Below are positions 1 to 8,150 of a stretch of 17,286 bases of DNA, piece after piece. Source of the DNA: Pseudomonadales bacterium (lineage in GTDB: Bacteria; Pseudomonadota; Gammaproteobacteria; Pseudomonadales; Azotimanducaceae); the NCBI GenBank assembly GCA_022448765.1, contig JAKUTI010000028.1:1-17286 (forward strand), given 5' to 3'. A program made the translations under genes and the position numbers. The notes under the pieces were generated by a model, which worked only from the letters and a program-made list of their open reading frames with translations, was not told the origin of the DNA and made no database searches. Positions within the stretch are counted from its first letter, which is position 1; each line of letters opens with the position of its first letter.

Positions 1-9
1 TCTTTTAGA

Positions 10-1368
10 TTATGCGCTGATGCCTAACGGGTAGCCCGCGCGAACATCTCGGCTCAATTCGCGTCTTGCCCACAGGTATCCAAGTAGCCCCACCATTACG
101 TTGCTTGCAGCAATCGCGACGAAAACGCCGCGATACCCAAAGAAGAAATCGAAAACTACCGCTAGCGGTATCTGTACAACCACCATACGAAGCATCGAAA
201 TCACAAAAGACGGCATAGGTTGGCCCAACGCCACAAAGTAACTAGTGGCCATCATCGTGACTCCGAAAAAGCCAAAGGTGATCGGCACTATGAGCATAAA
301 GTCAACGGCTGCCTCGATAACGTCCACATCGTCAACCATGGCTCCCACGATTGAGTCACCGAACGTGGCTAGGACGGCACAAGCGAACAATCCCCACACC
401 ATGGAAAACCAGTACGAAAGCGATAGCGCTTTTCGGATACGTTCAGTTTTTCTCGCACCATAGTTCTGACCAACAAATGGGCCAATGCTCGAAGAAAGCG
501 CCATGAGCACCATGATGGCCAGCGACTCAATTCGAGTCGCTATGCCAAATGCCGCGACGACGGCGTGCCCATGAACTGCTAAGAGCGCCATCAGCACGCT
601 CATCGACACGGGGCCGATTAAGTTGGAAGCCATGGACGGGACCCCAATACGAAGCACCTCGGCCCACGAACCGAACAACTGCTTTACAGAACCAGGATGA
701 CCAAAGAGCCCAAACCGGTGGAAGATAAAGAGCGCGTACAGAGAGAGTGCGGCCCGCGATAGAATGAACGCCCAAGCCGACCCGTTTACCCCGAGCCCAT
801 CTTTACCGGCAACCCCGAATATCAATGGCGGTGCAATCAGCACCTGAAGTATCGCGCTCAGCGTCATAATAATGCCGGGCGTGCGTGCATCGCCGAGTGC
901 CCGCAGCATCATTCCGCCAACCATGGGTATCGCAAACAACGGCAATCCGACGAACCATATACGCACATACGAAACCGTAATGGGCAGGATCTCGTCGCCC
1001 GCTCCCTGCCACTGAAAGAGAACGGGGGCGTATACGTATCCCAAAATCGAGATCACAACCACTAACACAAACACCAAGATCAACGTGTGCGTTCCGATGA
1101 GGAGACATCGTGCACGGTCCCCACCGCCAAGGATGCGCGACATTATCGAGGTGGCTCCCATGGCGAGTCCCATAGAGACACTCGACACAGCCATCACGAG
1201 CGGAAACGTAAAGCTCACCGCCGCGAGTTCCAGCGTTCCAATCCAACCGATATAAATCGTGTCGATCATCGACGCGACGATCATCGACGAGATACCGAGG
1301 AACATCGGCACAGTCAGGCGCCGTAGGTGACGGGCAACAGATCCCGAAGTGAGATCAAAGGCAGACAC
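10..1368 (-). CDS. MATE-family multidrug/drug:cation antiporter
   Basis: This is an integral inner-membrane efflux protein of the MATE family (COG0534), which exports drugs or metabolites in exchange for H+ or Na+. The protein is almost wholly hydrophobic, with about twelve predicted membrane segments in two similar halves. The N-terminus reads LTSGSVARHLRRLTVPM, the usual opening of MATE proteins just before helix 1. About 452 residues is the family's normal length, and the gene is complete, ending in TAA. The frame is open up to a TTG at 1401, but the GTG at 1368 has AGGGA about 8 bases upstream and begins directly before the family N-terminus, so I prefer it. The gene diverges from the acetyltransferase gene across roughly 100 bp that must hold both promoters. 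The substrate cannot be told from sequence. Confidence 0.9.
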   Translation of the reverse strand: MSAFDLTSGSVARHLRRLTVPMFLGISSMIVASMIDTIYIGWIGTLELAAVSFTFPLVMAVSSVSMGLAMGATSIMSRILGGGDRARCLLIGTHTLILVFVLVVVISILGYVYAPVLFQWQGAGDEILPITVSYVRIWFVGLPLFAIPMVGGMMLRALGDARTPGIIMTLSAILQVLIAPPLIFGVAGKDGLGVNGSAWAFILSRAALSLYALFIFHRFGLFGHPGSVKQLFGSWAEVLRIGVPSMASNLIGPVSMSVLMALLAVHGHAVVAAFGIATRIESLAIMVLMALSSSIGPFVGQNYGARKTERIRKALSLSYWFSMVWGLFACAVLATFGDSIVGAMVDDVDVIEAAVDFMLIVPITFGFFGVTMMATSYFVALGQPMPSFVISMLRMVVVQIPLAVVFDFFFGYRGVFVAIAASNVMVGLLGYLWARRELSRDVRAGYPLGISA

Positions 1369-1464
1369 TACTGAGTTCCCTGTGCGATAACCGGGATGCA
1401 AGAACCGCCCGCAGTTTGCAGACGGCTAATCATACCACTCCGCATAATCGAGCCAAAAAACGCA

Positions 1465-2721
1465 ATGCGTGCAAAGCTCAATGTATATTACGAAGCCCCA
1501 TCTCGGAACCGAGTTTTGACCGACCGCACGGCCAGCATACTCCAGAGCATTAAGACGGTTTCGTCGGACGAATGGAACCAGTGTGCCAACCCCGCGAGCG
1601 AAGAATACAACCCTTTTCTGGATCACGGTTTCCTGCGAGCACTGGAAGAAAGCGGCAGCGCGGTGGCGGAAACGGGATGGCAACCATTTCATCTTTGCCT
1701 TAAGGAGGCGCAGACCACGGTTGGTGTCGTACCCATCTACCTCAAATCTCACTCACGCGGGGAATACGTTTTTGATGCGGGTTGGGCAGACGCCTACTAC
1801 CGGGCTGGCGGCGAGTATTACCCGAAAATGCAAGTGAGCATTCCGTTCACCCCGGCTACAGGGCGCCGACTTCTCGTGGGGGATTCGCCAGAACGAGACA
1901 ATATTGAAGAACAACTCTTGCACGCGCTCGTCCAAGTCGCGCAACAAATCAAAGTGAGCTCGCTGCACATGACGTTCCTGCCCAAAACACAATGGGACCG
2001 AGCTGGCAAGTTCGGGATGCTGCAACGGATGGATACGCAGTTCCATTGGCGCAACAACGGTTACGACAATTTCGAAGCGTTCCTAGCAGATTTATCCTCT
2101 AAGAAACGCAAGAATATTCGTCGAGAACGTCGGGAGGCCCTGTCAAACGACATCACCATCGAGTGGATTACCGGCAGCGACTTTAAGGAAAGCCATTGGG
2201 ATGCTTTTTACGAGTTTTACGTCGACACCAGCAATCGTAAATGGGGGAGTGCATATCTCTCCCGTTCTTTCTTTAGCTTGATCTCAGAATTAATACCGGA
2301 CCGTACGTTACTGATCTTGTGCAAGCGAAACGGTCGTTATATTGCGGGCGCCATCAACTTTATCGGAGGAAAAACTCTATTTGGCCGAAACTGGGGCTGT
2401 CGCGAAGATCATCGATTTCTCCATTTCGAAACCTGCTATTACCAAGCCATCGAATTCGCAATCGAAAACCAACTCGAGTCGGTGGAAGCTGGGGCCCAGG
2501 GCTCACATAAAATCGCTCGTGGCTATTTGGCTCAGCCCACCTATTCGGCCCACTGGGTCCGAGACGAAGGATTTCGCGATGCCATCGCCCAATTTCTCAA
2601 AGACGAACGAAAATACGTGGAACAGGATATCCAATGGGTGGAATCACACACGCCGTTTCGAACCAAACTCGACCTGGAAAGTTTTCCGGATCGGCTCAAG
2701 CTCGATCAACCTGCTGACTAA
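1465..2721 (+). CDS. COG3146-type GNAT-superfamily N-acetyltransferase
   Basis: The protein belongs to the DUF482/COG3146 family (sometimes labelled peptidogalycan biosynthesis protein), a double-GNAT-fold group whose substrate is unknown. Visible family blocks are NPFLDHGFLRALEESG near the N-terminus, the Tyr-rich DAYYRAGGEYYPKMQVSIPF segment, a basic KKRKNIRRERREA stretch, and the C-terminal GRNWGC...HFETCYYQAIEFA...EAGAQGSHKIARGY block. These match the family in order. The frame is open from an ATG at 1396, but that start lies inside the divergent MATE 5' region and would add 23 atypical residues. The ATG at 1465 gives 418 residues, close to the family norm. No strong ribosome site precedes either start. 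asnS follows on the same strand 170 bases later, so the two could be co-transcribed. The family is confident and the reaction is not. Confidence 0.88.
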   Translation: MRAKLNVYYEAPSRNRVLTDRTASILQSIKTVSSDEWNQCANPASEEYNPFLDHGFLRALEESGSAVAETGWQPFHLCLKEAQTTVGVVPIYLKSHSRGEYVFDAGWADAYYRAGGEYYPKMQVSIPFTPATGRRLLVGDSPERDNIEEQLLHALVQVAQQIKVSSLHMTFLPKTQWDRAGKFGMLQRMDTQFHWRNNGYDNFEAFLADLSSKKRKNIRRERREALSNDITIEWITGSDFKESHWDAFYEFYVDTSNRKWGSAYLSRSFFSLISELIPDRTLLILCKRNGRYIAGAINFIGGKTLFGRNWGCREDHRFLHFETCYYQAIEFAIENQLESVEAGAQGSHKIARGYLAQPTYSAHWVRDEGFRDAIAQFLKDERKYVEQDIQWVESHTPFRTKLDLESFPDRLKLDQPAD

Positions 2722-2737
2722 TCAACGTTGGTTGATT
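2720..2737. repeat. Perfect 7-bp inverted repeat overlapping the acetyltransferase stop
   Basis: AATCAAC at 2720-2726 and GTTGATT at 2731-2737 are exact reverse complements around GTTG. The left arm overlaps the TAA stop at 2719-2721. No T-run follows, so this is not a canonical intrinsic terminator. It could be an operator in the asnS leader or a weak RNA hairpin. Confidence 0.4.
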
Positions 2738-2891
2738 GGTCCGACGTAATCCGACTACCTCCTATGAACGGGTTGCCCTTCGTAACCGACGCGAAAAACG
2801 TCAAAGACGCAAGACGCTGTTTATCCCGAACGTTGATCAGAGTTGGTTCTATTCCTTTATCATAGGACAAGCTCCTGCGTCCGGGCTGTAC

Positions 2892-4268
2892 ATGCAACGC
2901 CACTCAATCAAAGCCGTACTCGACAAAGAAATCGGACTCGATAAACACGTAGAAATAAACGGGTGGGTCCGGTCGCGACGCTCGTCCAAGGGTGGCTTTT
3001 CGTTTCTTGCCGTTCACGACGGTTCTTGTTTTAACGCCCTCCAAGTGGTTGCCGATCAATCGCTACCTAACTACGAATCGATTGCCGAAATCCCGACTGG
3101 GACCGCCTTGTGCGTTTCGGGAGAAATCGTGGAGTCGCAGGGGCGAGGTCAAGACCGAGAGCTTCGAGCCGAGCGTGTCGAAATCGTCGGAACCGTGGAA
3201 GAACCTGAGTCGTATCCCATCGCAAAAAAAAGACACAGTTTCGAATATCTGCGTTCAGTCGCCCACTTAAGGCCAAGAACTAACACTTTTGGAGCGATCG
3301 CGAGAGTACGCAACGCTGTTGCCCAAGCCGTCCACGACTATTTCACGGCAAATGGGTTCGTCTGGATTAATACCCCTATTATTACCGCAAGTGACTGCGA
3401 GGGCGCCGGCGAACTTTTCCGCGTTAGCACGCTGGATCTCGCCAACGGCCGGGCAGAAAACTACGATGAGGATTTCTTCGGTCAAGAAACGTTCCTCACG
3501 GTTTCTGGGCAACTCAACGTAGAGCCCTATTGTTTGTCGTTGAGCAAGGTTTATACGTTCGGTCCAACGTTTCGTGCAGAAAATTCCAACACGTCACGCC
3601 ATCTTTCTGAATTCTGGATGATCGAGCCCGAGATAGCGTTTGCCGACCTTCACACCAACGCGGATCTCGCTGAGGACTTTCTCAAAACGATCTTTCGCCA
3701 AGTTCTCGAACGCGTGCCAGAGGACATGCATTTCTTTGCAGAAAGAATAGACACCAAAGCTGTTGAGCGTCTTGAAAACGTTATCTCAAGCGTCTTCGAA
3801 CGGATCGAATACACCGACGCAATCAAGATTCTTGAACAAACAGGCGCGAAGTTCGAGCACCCAGTCCGCTGGGGTCTTGACTTGCAATCCGAACATGAGC
3901 GATTTCTGACCGAGAAGCATGTGGGCGGGCCTGTCATCGTGATGAATTACCCGAAATCAATCAAAGCCTTCTACATGCGTTCCAACGACGACGACGAAAC
4001 TGTCGCCGCCATGGACGTCTTGGTACCGGGCGTCGGAGAAATCATTGGCGGTAGCCAACGCGAGGAAAGGCTCGACAAACTAGATGAGCGTATGGACGAG
4101 GGCATGAAAGAGGAACTTTGGTGGTATCGCGACCTACGCCGATACGGATCGGTTCCTCACGCAGGTTTCGGTCTCGGGTTCGAACGCCTCGTTCTCTATA
4201 TAACGGGCATGGAAAATATACGGGACGTCATCCCCTACCCGCGCGTACCGCACAGCGCAACTTTCTGA
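2892..4268 (+). CDS. asnS: Asparaginyl-tRNA synthetase
   Basis: This cytoplasmic class IIb aminoacyl-tRNA synthetase charges tRNA-Asn with asparagine. At 458 residues it is close to the 466 of the E. coli enzyme. The N-terminal OB-fold anticodon-binding domain is seen at residues ~19-52 (VEINGWVRSRRSSKGGFSF). Class II motif 2 lies at about residues 222-250 (FRAENSNTSRHLSEFWMIEPE), and the ENSNTSRHL string separates AsnRS from AspRS. Motif 3 is near residues 423-436 (GFGLGFERLVLYITG), followed by NIRDVIPYPRVPHSA. The frame stays open to a TTG at 2736, but that would add 52 residues with no family counterpart. The ATG at 2892 begins MQRHSIKAVL, as expected. A weak promoter-like TTGATC (2833) and TATCAT (2858) with a 19-bp spacer lies in the leader. 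The ribosome site is poor. Confidence 0.97.
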   Translation: MQRHSIKAVLDKEIGLDKHVEINGWVRSRRSSKGGFSFLAVHDGSCFNALQVVADQSLPNYESIAEIPTGTALCVSGEIVESQGRGQDRELRAERVEIVGTVEEPESYPIAKKRHSFEYLRSVAHLRPRTNTFGAIARVRNAVAQAVHDYFTANGFVWINTPIITASDCEGAGELFRVSTLDLANGRAENYDEDFFGQETFLTVSGQLNVEPYCLSLSKVYTFGPTFRAENSNTSRHLSEFWMIEPEIAFADLHTNADLAEDFLKTIFRQVLERVPEDMHFFAERIDTKAVERLENVISSVFERIEYTDAIKILEQTGAKFEHPVRWGLDLQSEHERFLTEKHVGGPVIVMNYPKSIKAFYMRSNDDDETVAAMDVLVPGVGEIIGGSQREERLDKLDERMDEGMKEELWWYRDLRRYGSVPHAGFGLGFERLVLYITGMENIRDVIPYPRVPHSATF

Positions 4269-4335
4269 ACCCAGCATGCCTAACAAACCGTATGTGTTCG
4301 AAAGCTCCATCATCATATGGCCAAGTCAGACGGCT

Positions 4336-4373
4336 AGAACCCAAGGAAGAACTGGTGGGGGATTTGGGGTTCT
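4336..4373. repeat. Imperfect inverted repeat between convergent asnS and kinase genes
   Basis: AGAACCCAA (4336-4344) pairs with the segment ending GGGGTTCT (4366-4373), apart from one extra G. It lies between the convergent asnS and phosphotransferase genes, where a bidirectional terminator would be expected. There is no T-run on either strand, so any terminator role is weak. The T-loop-like GGTTCTAATC here is not part of a tRNA. Confidence 0.25.
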
Positions 4374-4425
4374 AATCGAAACTACGTGCGCTGCTGTTGC
4401 ACGACGCCGTATAACTGCCAGCAGA

Positions 4426-5427
4426 TTAGCCTAGCAATTCGATCGCTCGGTGAATCAAAGGTTCCATCGATAGTCGCGTCTGTTCCCACGTCGGATCGAT
4501 GCGTTTGCCTCGCCGATGGAGGCTAAGATTAAACCCGGTAATGATCGCGAACTTGTATGCCGCTAACGCCCGAAACCAATTGAGATCCGGCAGCGGATCG
4601 CCATATGCCTCCACGTAGAGGTCCATTAGAACCTCTGGTTCCAGGAACACTGGGCGACCAGCCCCTTCGCCGCCCCAAGCCTTTCGATCACTAAACGTAC
4701 AAATCCAACCAACGTCATTAAGTGTGGCGCCGATTCCTGTGAGTTCCCAATCGATCACAGCAAGGAGCTTGCCGTCGCCGGAACAAAATAAGTTCGATGT
4801 TTGAAAATCTCCATGAAATATTCCCACCGGTGCTTCGGTCGGTAACGTTTCAAGTAACCGCTTCCGACATTCTGGAACACCCGTCAACATTTCCGGATCC
4901 GCCGCCCGCTCGTAAAATCGGTCCCAACGCTCGACATCTTCGACGAAGGGAACTGGATCGCCAAGATAGGGCGTCGCTGCGACATCGACTTTATGAATCT
5001 TGGCTAGCGCCGACATCACCTCACGACCGAGTTCGAATCTCTGCTTCTCGCTCAGTTTTTCTACCCATTCGCCTGGTCCTAGCCGCATTACGTCCCCGTC
5101 TAGTCGCGGGACAACGAAATAGGGTCTATCAAACCATTCGAGATCGCTTCCAGACCACCGAACAGTGCAGTGCGGGACGTCTGTCCCTTCAAGAGCGTTC
5201 AGAACTTCAACCTGTCTGAGTACGTCCGCGGTTCCACGCCAATTGACGTTGGGTGGCGGTAGACGAATGAACCACGACTCGGTCCCACCGGATATTCGAA
5301 CACTGAATCCGTACGCGAAACCGGCATGCCCGGGCATGTGATGTACGTCAAAAACTTCCAGATCCGTAGTTTCGTACTTCGCTTCACAGAACGGACCAAG
5401 GCGGTACGCTAACTCGTTAAGGTCCAC
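4426..5427 (-). CDS. APH/ACAD10-11-type phosphotransferase (small-molecule kinase)
   Basis: This is a cytoplasmic kinase of the aminoglycoside-phosphotransferase fold, in the branch related to the N-terminal domain of ACAD10/ACAD11. Family features are the N-lobe strand FIRLPPP (residues ~53-59), the catalytic loop HGDFQTSN (205-212; D207, N212) and the metal-binding DWE (226-228) followed by GATLNDVGW. Antibiotic resistance is unlikely given the setting beside an acyl-CoA synthetase. A phosphorylated hydroxyacyl-CoA is a better guess at the product. The frame is open to a GTG at 5469 inside the ligase gene, giving 347 residues. I prefer the GTG at 5427, which directly follows the ligase stop, gives MDLNELAYRL and avoids a 41-bp overlap. 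Either way it is the second gene of a ligase-kinase operon and probably translationally coupled. Confidence 0.88.
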   Translation of the reverse strand: MDLNELAYRLGPFCEAKYETTDLEVFDVHHMPGHAGFAYGFSVRISGGTESWFIRLPPPNVNWRGTADVLRQVEVLNALEGTDVPHCTVRWSGSDLEWFDRPYFVVPRLDGDVMRLGPGEWVEKLSEKQRFELGREVMSALAKIHKVDVAATPYLGDPVPFVEDVERWDRFYERAADPEMLTGVPECRKRLLETLPTEAPVGIFHGDFQTSNLFCSGDGKLLAVIDWELTGIGATLNDVGWICTFSDRKAWGGEGAGRPVFLEPEVLMDLYVEAYGDPLPDLNWFRALAAYKFAIITGFNLSLHRRGKRIDPTWEQTRLSMEPLIHRAIELLG

Positions 5428-5428
5428 G

Positions 5429-7006
5429 TTAAACGTCTGCTGGCCCGGGAAACTGGTCACGAAGAACACGTTTCAATATCTTGCCACTCGGGTTGCGCGG
5501 GACCTCATCGACAAACACCACACCTTTGGGCATCTTGAACCCAGCGAGTTTGCCATCGCAAAACTCCAAAACGTCTGCTTGAGTTAGTTGCTCATTGGTA
5601 CGAACAATGATTGCGAACGGAGACTCGCCCCATGTTTCACTGGGTTGACCAATTATGGCGGCCTCTGAGATATCCTCGTGCGTCTGTAAAAGGTTTTCGA
5701 TTTCCGCCGGATAAACGTTTTCTCCGCCCGAAATAATCATGTCTTTTATACGATCCTGAATGTAAACGAATCCCTCCGCATCCATACGAGCCACGTCCCC
5801 CGTATGCAGCCAGCCATCCACGATCGTTTCGTTGGTCGCATCAGGCCGATTCCAGTATTCGCGCATGACGTGTTGACCACGCACCAGCACCTCACCCGCT
5901 TCGTCGGTAGCGCAGGGCGATCCATCCGGGCGAACGACGGCGATATCTGTGTGAAAAAAGGCCTTGCCCGTGGATCCAATCCTTTTGAGTGCGTTGTCAG
6001 CATCAATTAAGCATGCCGGTCCACAAGATTCGGTCAATCCATAGACCTGGTGAATCTCGATCCCAATGGCCGCATACGCCTCTATCAATGATTCTGGTAC
6101 CGGCGCAGCGCCCGACATGCACCAGCGCCACTGCGAAAAGTCATAGCGGTCGAGTTTCGGCACTTGAAGCATAAAATTTAACATCGCAGGAACGCACAAT
6201 CCGATCGTGACTTTCTCCGAGTCAACGAGCTCCCACGCCCGGACAGGATCAAAATTACGCATGACGATGCTCGTAATGCCGCGGTAGATATTCACGGTAA
6301 GTGGCGTAAGTGCGCCCACATGGAACATCGGTAACGGTGATAAGAATCGATCACTTTCTTGATAATAGGTTGTCCCGGCGATGGTTAACGCTCCCCACGC
6401 CGATGTCTCGTGCGTGTGGACAACGCCCTTGGGTAACCCCGTCGTGCCTGACGTGTACATGATGTAAAGCACGTCATCTCCAACCGCTCCGATTTGGGGT
6501 TCGTCCTCATCCGCGACATCGCGGAATTCTGCGTATCCCGCAGCAAAGTAAGCGACGTCTTCGGCACCTTCGACCTGTAGCCACTGGCCAACATCCGTAC
6601 GGTCACCTCGGCTATATAACTCGCCCACGGTTTCGATGAATTCTTCGCTAAAAATAAGCCTAGTCGTTCCGCTGTCTTTGAGAATGAACTCCAATTCGTC
6701 GGGGACTAACCGCCAATTAAGTGGAACGACCACAGCACCGATCTTCCCCAAAGCAAAATAGGCTTCCATGAATTCTGCACTATTCATCAATAAGAGCCCG
6801 ACCCGCTCACCCTTCTCTATTCCGTCAAGAACGAAGGCATTGGCGATTCGATTACAACGCTCGTTAAGTGCCTGATACGTCAGCCGAAGGCCTGTATTCC
6901 CGTCAACGTAAGCTTCTCGATTCGGGGAAAGGTGCGACCGCTTGGTTAACCACAATCCAATGTTATTTTTCACGCGATCCCTTTCGGCAGCCGAGTTAAG
7001 CCGCAT
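5429..7006 (-). CDS. Acyl-CoA synthetase (AMP-forming, FadD-like)
   Basis: This adenylate-forming ligase converts a carboxylic acid plus ATP and CoA to acyl-CoA. At 525 residues it has the normal length for medium/long-chain acyl-CoA ligases. All core motifs are visible: P-loop YTSGTTGLPKG (184-194), VYGLTE (321-326), HTGD (401-404), the hinge D418-R419 followed by KDMIISGGENVYPAEIE, and the C-terminal PRNPSGK with catalytic K509. The ATG start at 7006 gives a typical N-terminus ending in the LTYQALNERCNRIANAF block. The chain-length preference cannot be read from sequence. The gene leads a two-gene operon with the APH-type kinase and diverges from merR across 169 bp, so the MerR protein may regulate it. 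Confidence 0.93.
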   Translation of the reverse strand: MRLNSAAERDRVKNNIGLWLTKRSHLSPNREAYVDGNTGLRLTYQALNERCNRIANAFVLDGIEKGERVGLLLMNSAEFMEAYFALGKIGAVVVPLNWRLVPDELEFILKDSGTTRLIFSEEFIETVGELYSRGDRTDVGQWLQVEGAEDVAYFAAGYAEFRDVADEDEPQIGAVGDDVLYIMYTSGTTGLPKGVVHTHETSAWGALTIAGTTYYQESDRFLSPLPMFHVGALTPLTVNIYRGITSIVMRNFDPVRAWELVDSEKVTIGLCVPAMLNFMLQVPKLDRYDFSQWRWCMSGAAPVPESLIEAYAAIGIEIHQVYGLTESCGPACLIDADNALKRIGSTGKAFFHTDIAVVRPDGSPCATDEAGEVLVRGQHVMREYWNRPDATNETIVDGWLHTGDVARMDAEGFVYIQDRIKDMIISGGENVYPAEIENLLQTHEDISEAAIIGQPSETWGESPFAIIVRTNEQLTQADVLEFCDGKLAGFKMPKGVVFVDEVPRNPSGKILKRVLRDQFPGPADV

Positions 7007-7118
7007 TCTATGACGATTTCTTGTTAACGAAACCTAATTGCAAAGGTTGATCTTCACGAGTTCCTGAACAACGTACTAACGGTTTCTGGCCATGGCAGCC
7101 ACATGAATCTGGACAAGC

Positions 7119-7146
7119 TGGACAATACATCCGGAGTCTGTACAAT
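7119..7146 (+). promoter_or_regulatory. Predicted merR promoter with TGTACA-type operator
   Basis: TGGACA (7119-7124) and TACAAT (7141-7146) are separated by 16 bp. A second TGGACA lies at 7110, TGTACA at 7139-7144 overlaps the -10, and another TGTACA inside a CTGTACAG palindrome occurs at 7188-7195 in the first codons of merR. The 34 bases from 7119 align without gaps to the promoter at 8117, with 22 identities including both hexamers. The short spacing and shared sites suggest autoregulation. Confidence 0.5.
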
Positions 7147-7175
7147 GCGCGACCCCATTTTTGTTCAGTACGTGA

Positions 7176-8087
7176 ATGACAGAAGACCTGTACAGAATTG
7201 GCGCGGTGTCTAAGCTTACTGGTGTGACGGTCGAGTGTTTGCGCGCGTGGGAGAGGCGCTACGGCATGCGTCCGGCGGAAAAAGCCGGCAAAACACGTTT
7301 TTATAGCGAAGCTCAAATTCACCGACTAACCCAAATAAAGCGTCTGATTGACCAGGGTCACCCCATCAGCCAACTCATAAAATTGAGCGACGCAGATCTC
7401 GCCCATCGGTTAGGCCAATATTCATCGGCGCCAACGCTTTCCAGCCGACGACTCAAGGTTGGCCTTGCAGGAACTACCGTGCTTTTGGCGGAAGAACGAC
7501 TAGCAGACAACAACCGTCTGGAGATCCTCGATCGGTGGTCAAGTCTAGACGCATTCGACGACGCGCGATTGCAACCAAAATCTCTGCAAGAACGACCTAA
7601 ACTCGACGTGGTCGTCCTGGAGATGCCGAGCTTAGACATCCAACTTATTGATACATATCGTCAATCTATCGACGAGCGGATCGTGGTTGTGTACCACTTT
7701 GGCACCACTAACGACCTGCAAAATGCAACTGAACGCGGGCTTGACGTAATCCCATGGCCATCAACCTGGCAGCAAATCGAGGAAGCGTGTCTTCGCTCCA
7801 GGCGTAGGTCCAGCGCGATTGCTCCAACGCAACCTCGCTTCTCCGAGGAGCAACTTTTTCATTTCGCCACCAATACCAGCATCGAGAGTTGCACCTGCCC
7901 GCGCGATTTGGTTCAACTCATCACGCAAATTAACGCGTACGCTATCCATGCTGAACGCTGCGGCACCGCCGATACGGCAGCCAATCATTTCGAAATTACA
8001 CTCGAAGCCAACGCGGCCAGGACCAGCCTTGAAAACGCACTAAGCGCTATCGTCGAGGTTGAAGGACCTATTCAGCAGGCTAATTAA
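7176..8087 (+). CDS. MerR-family transcriptional regulator with C-x-C-P...C sensor-like tail
   Basis: This is a DNA-binding regulator. Residues 5-70 form a MerR winged helix: LYRIGAVSKLTGVTVECLRA, then WERRYGMRPA and the wing RFYSEAQIHRLTQIKRLI. Residues ~92-195 (starting RRLKVGLAGTTVLL, with DVVVLEMPS and RIVVVYHFG) look like a Rossmann-type fold similar to the B12-binding module of CarH/LitR. However, I see no ExxxDxxH cobalamin motif, so cobalamin binding is unlikely. The tail (~220-298) has C239-x-C241-P and C262, a possible metal or redox site. At 303 residues it matches a known gammaproteobacterial group of unknown signal. It starts at ATG 7176 with a weak ribosome site. It is divergent from the ligase operon, and a look-alike promoter follows it, so it probably controls its own gene and the downstream RNA. 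Confidence 0.85.
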   Translation: MTEDLYRIGAVSKLTGVTVECLRAWERRYGMRPAEKAGKTRFYSEAQIHRLTQIKRLIDQGHPISQLIKLSDADLAHRLGQYSSAPTLSSRRLKVGLAGTTVLLAEERLADNNRLEILDRWSSLDAFDDARLQPKSLQERPKLDVVVLEMPSLDIQLIDTYRQSIDERIVVVYHFGTTNDLQNATERGLDVIPWPSTWQQIEEACLRSRRRSSAIAPTQPRFSEEQLFHFATNTSIESCTCPRDLVQLITQINAYAIHAERCGTADTAANHFEITLEANAARTSLENALSAIVEVEGPIQQAN

Positions 8088-8092
8088 ATTAC

Positions 8093-8140
8093 TGTACAAA
8101 TACTCTACATAAAGTCTTGACAATATATCTGTACAGTACA
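8093..8140 (+). promoter_or_regulatory. Array of TGTACA-like half-sites, candidate MerR operator
   Basis: Sites occur at 8093 (TGTACA), 8104 (TCTACA), 8117 (TTGACA), 8130 (TGTACA, within the perfect palindrome CTGTACAG at 8129-8136) and 8135 (AGTACA). The first four start 11-13 bp apart, about one helical turn. They flank and overlap the -35 and spacer of the promoter at 8117-8144. MerR proteins of the LitR/CarH/PplR type are known to act at TGTA-containing sites over the promoter; assigning this array to the adjacent MerR protein is inference. Confidence 0.4.
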
Positions 8141-8144
8141 TAAT
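8117..8144 (+). promoter_or_regulatory. Strong sigma-70-type promoter driving the candidate small RNA
   Basis: A perfect TTGACA (-35, 8117-8122) and CATAAT (-10, 8139-8144) are separated by 16 bp in an AT-rich setting. This is the best promoter match I see in the window. Transcription would start near 8151. No convincing protein gene follows on the plus strand before the opposing kinase gene. The same arrangement, 998 bp upstream, precedes merR. Confidence 0.6.
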
Positions 8145-8150
8145 GCACGT

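Noticed and set aside
2736..2891. 52-residue N-terminal extension of asparaginyl-tRNA synthetase from a TTG
   Set aside because: The added residues have no counterpart in AsnRS, and ATG 2892 gives the normal length.
4336..4385. tRNA-like T-loop sequence GGTTCTAATC
   Set aside because: No acceptor stem, D-arm or anticodon arm can be placed around it.
7446..7760. Cobalamin-binding domain in the MerR protein
   Set aside because: The fold looks similar, but I find no ExxxDxxH or equivalent His ligand, so light sensing by B12 is not claimed.
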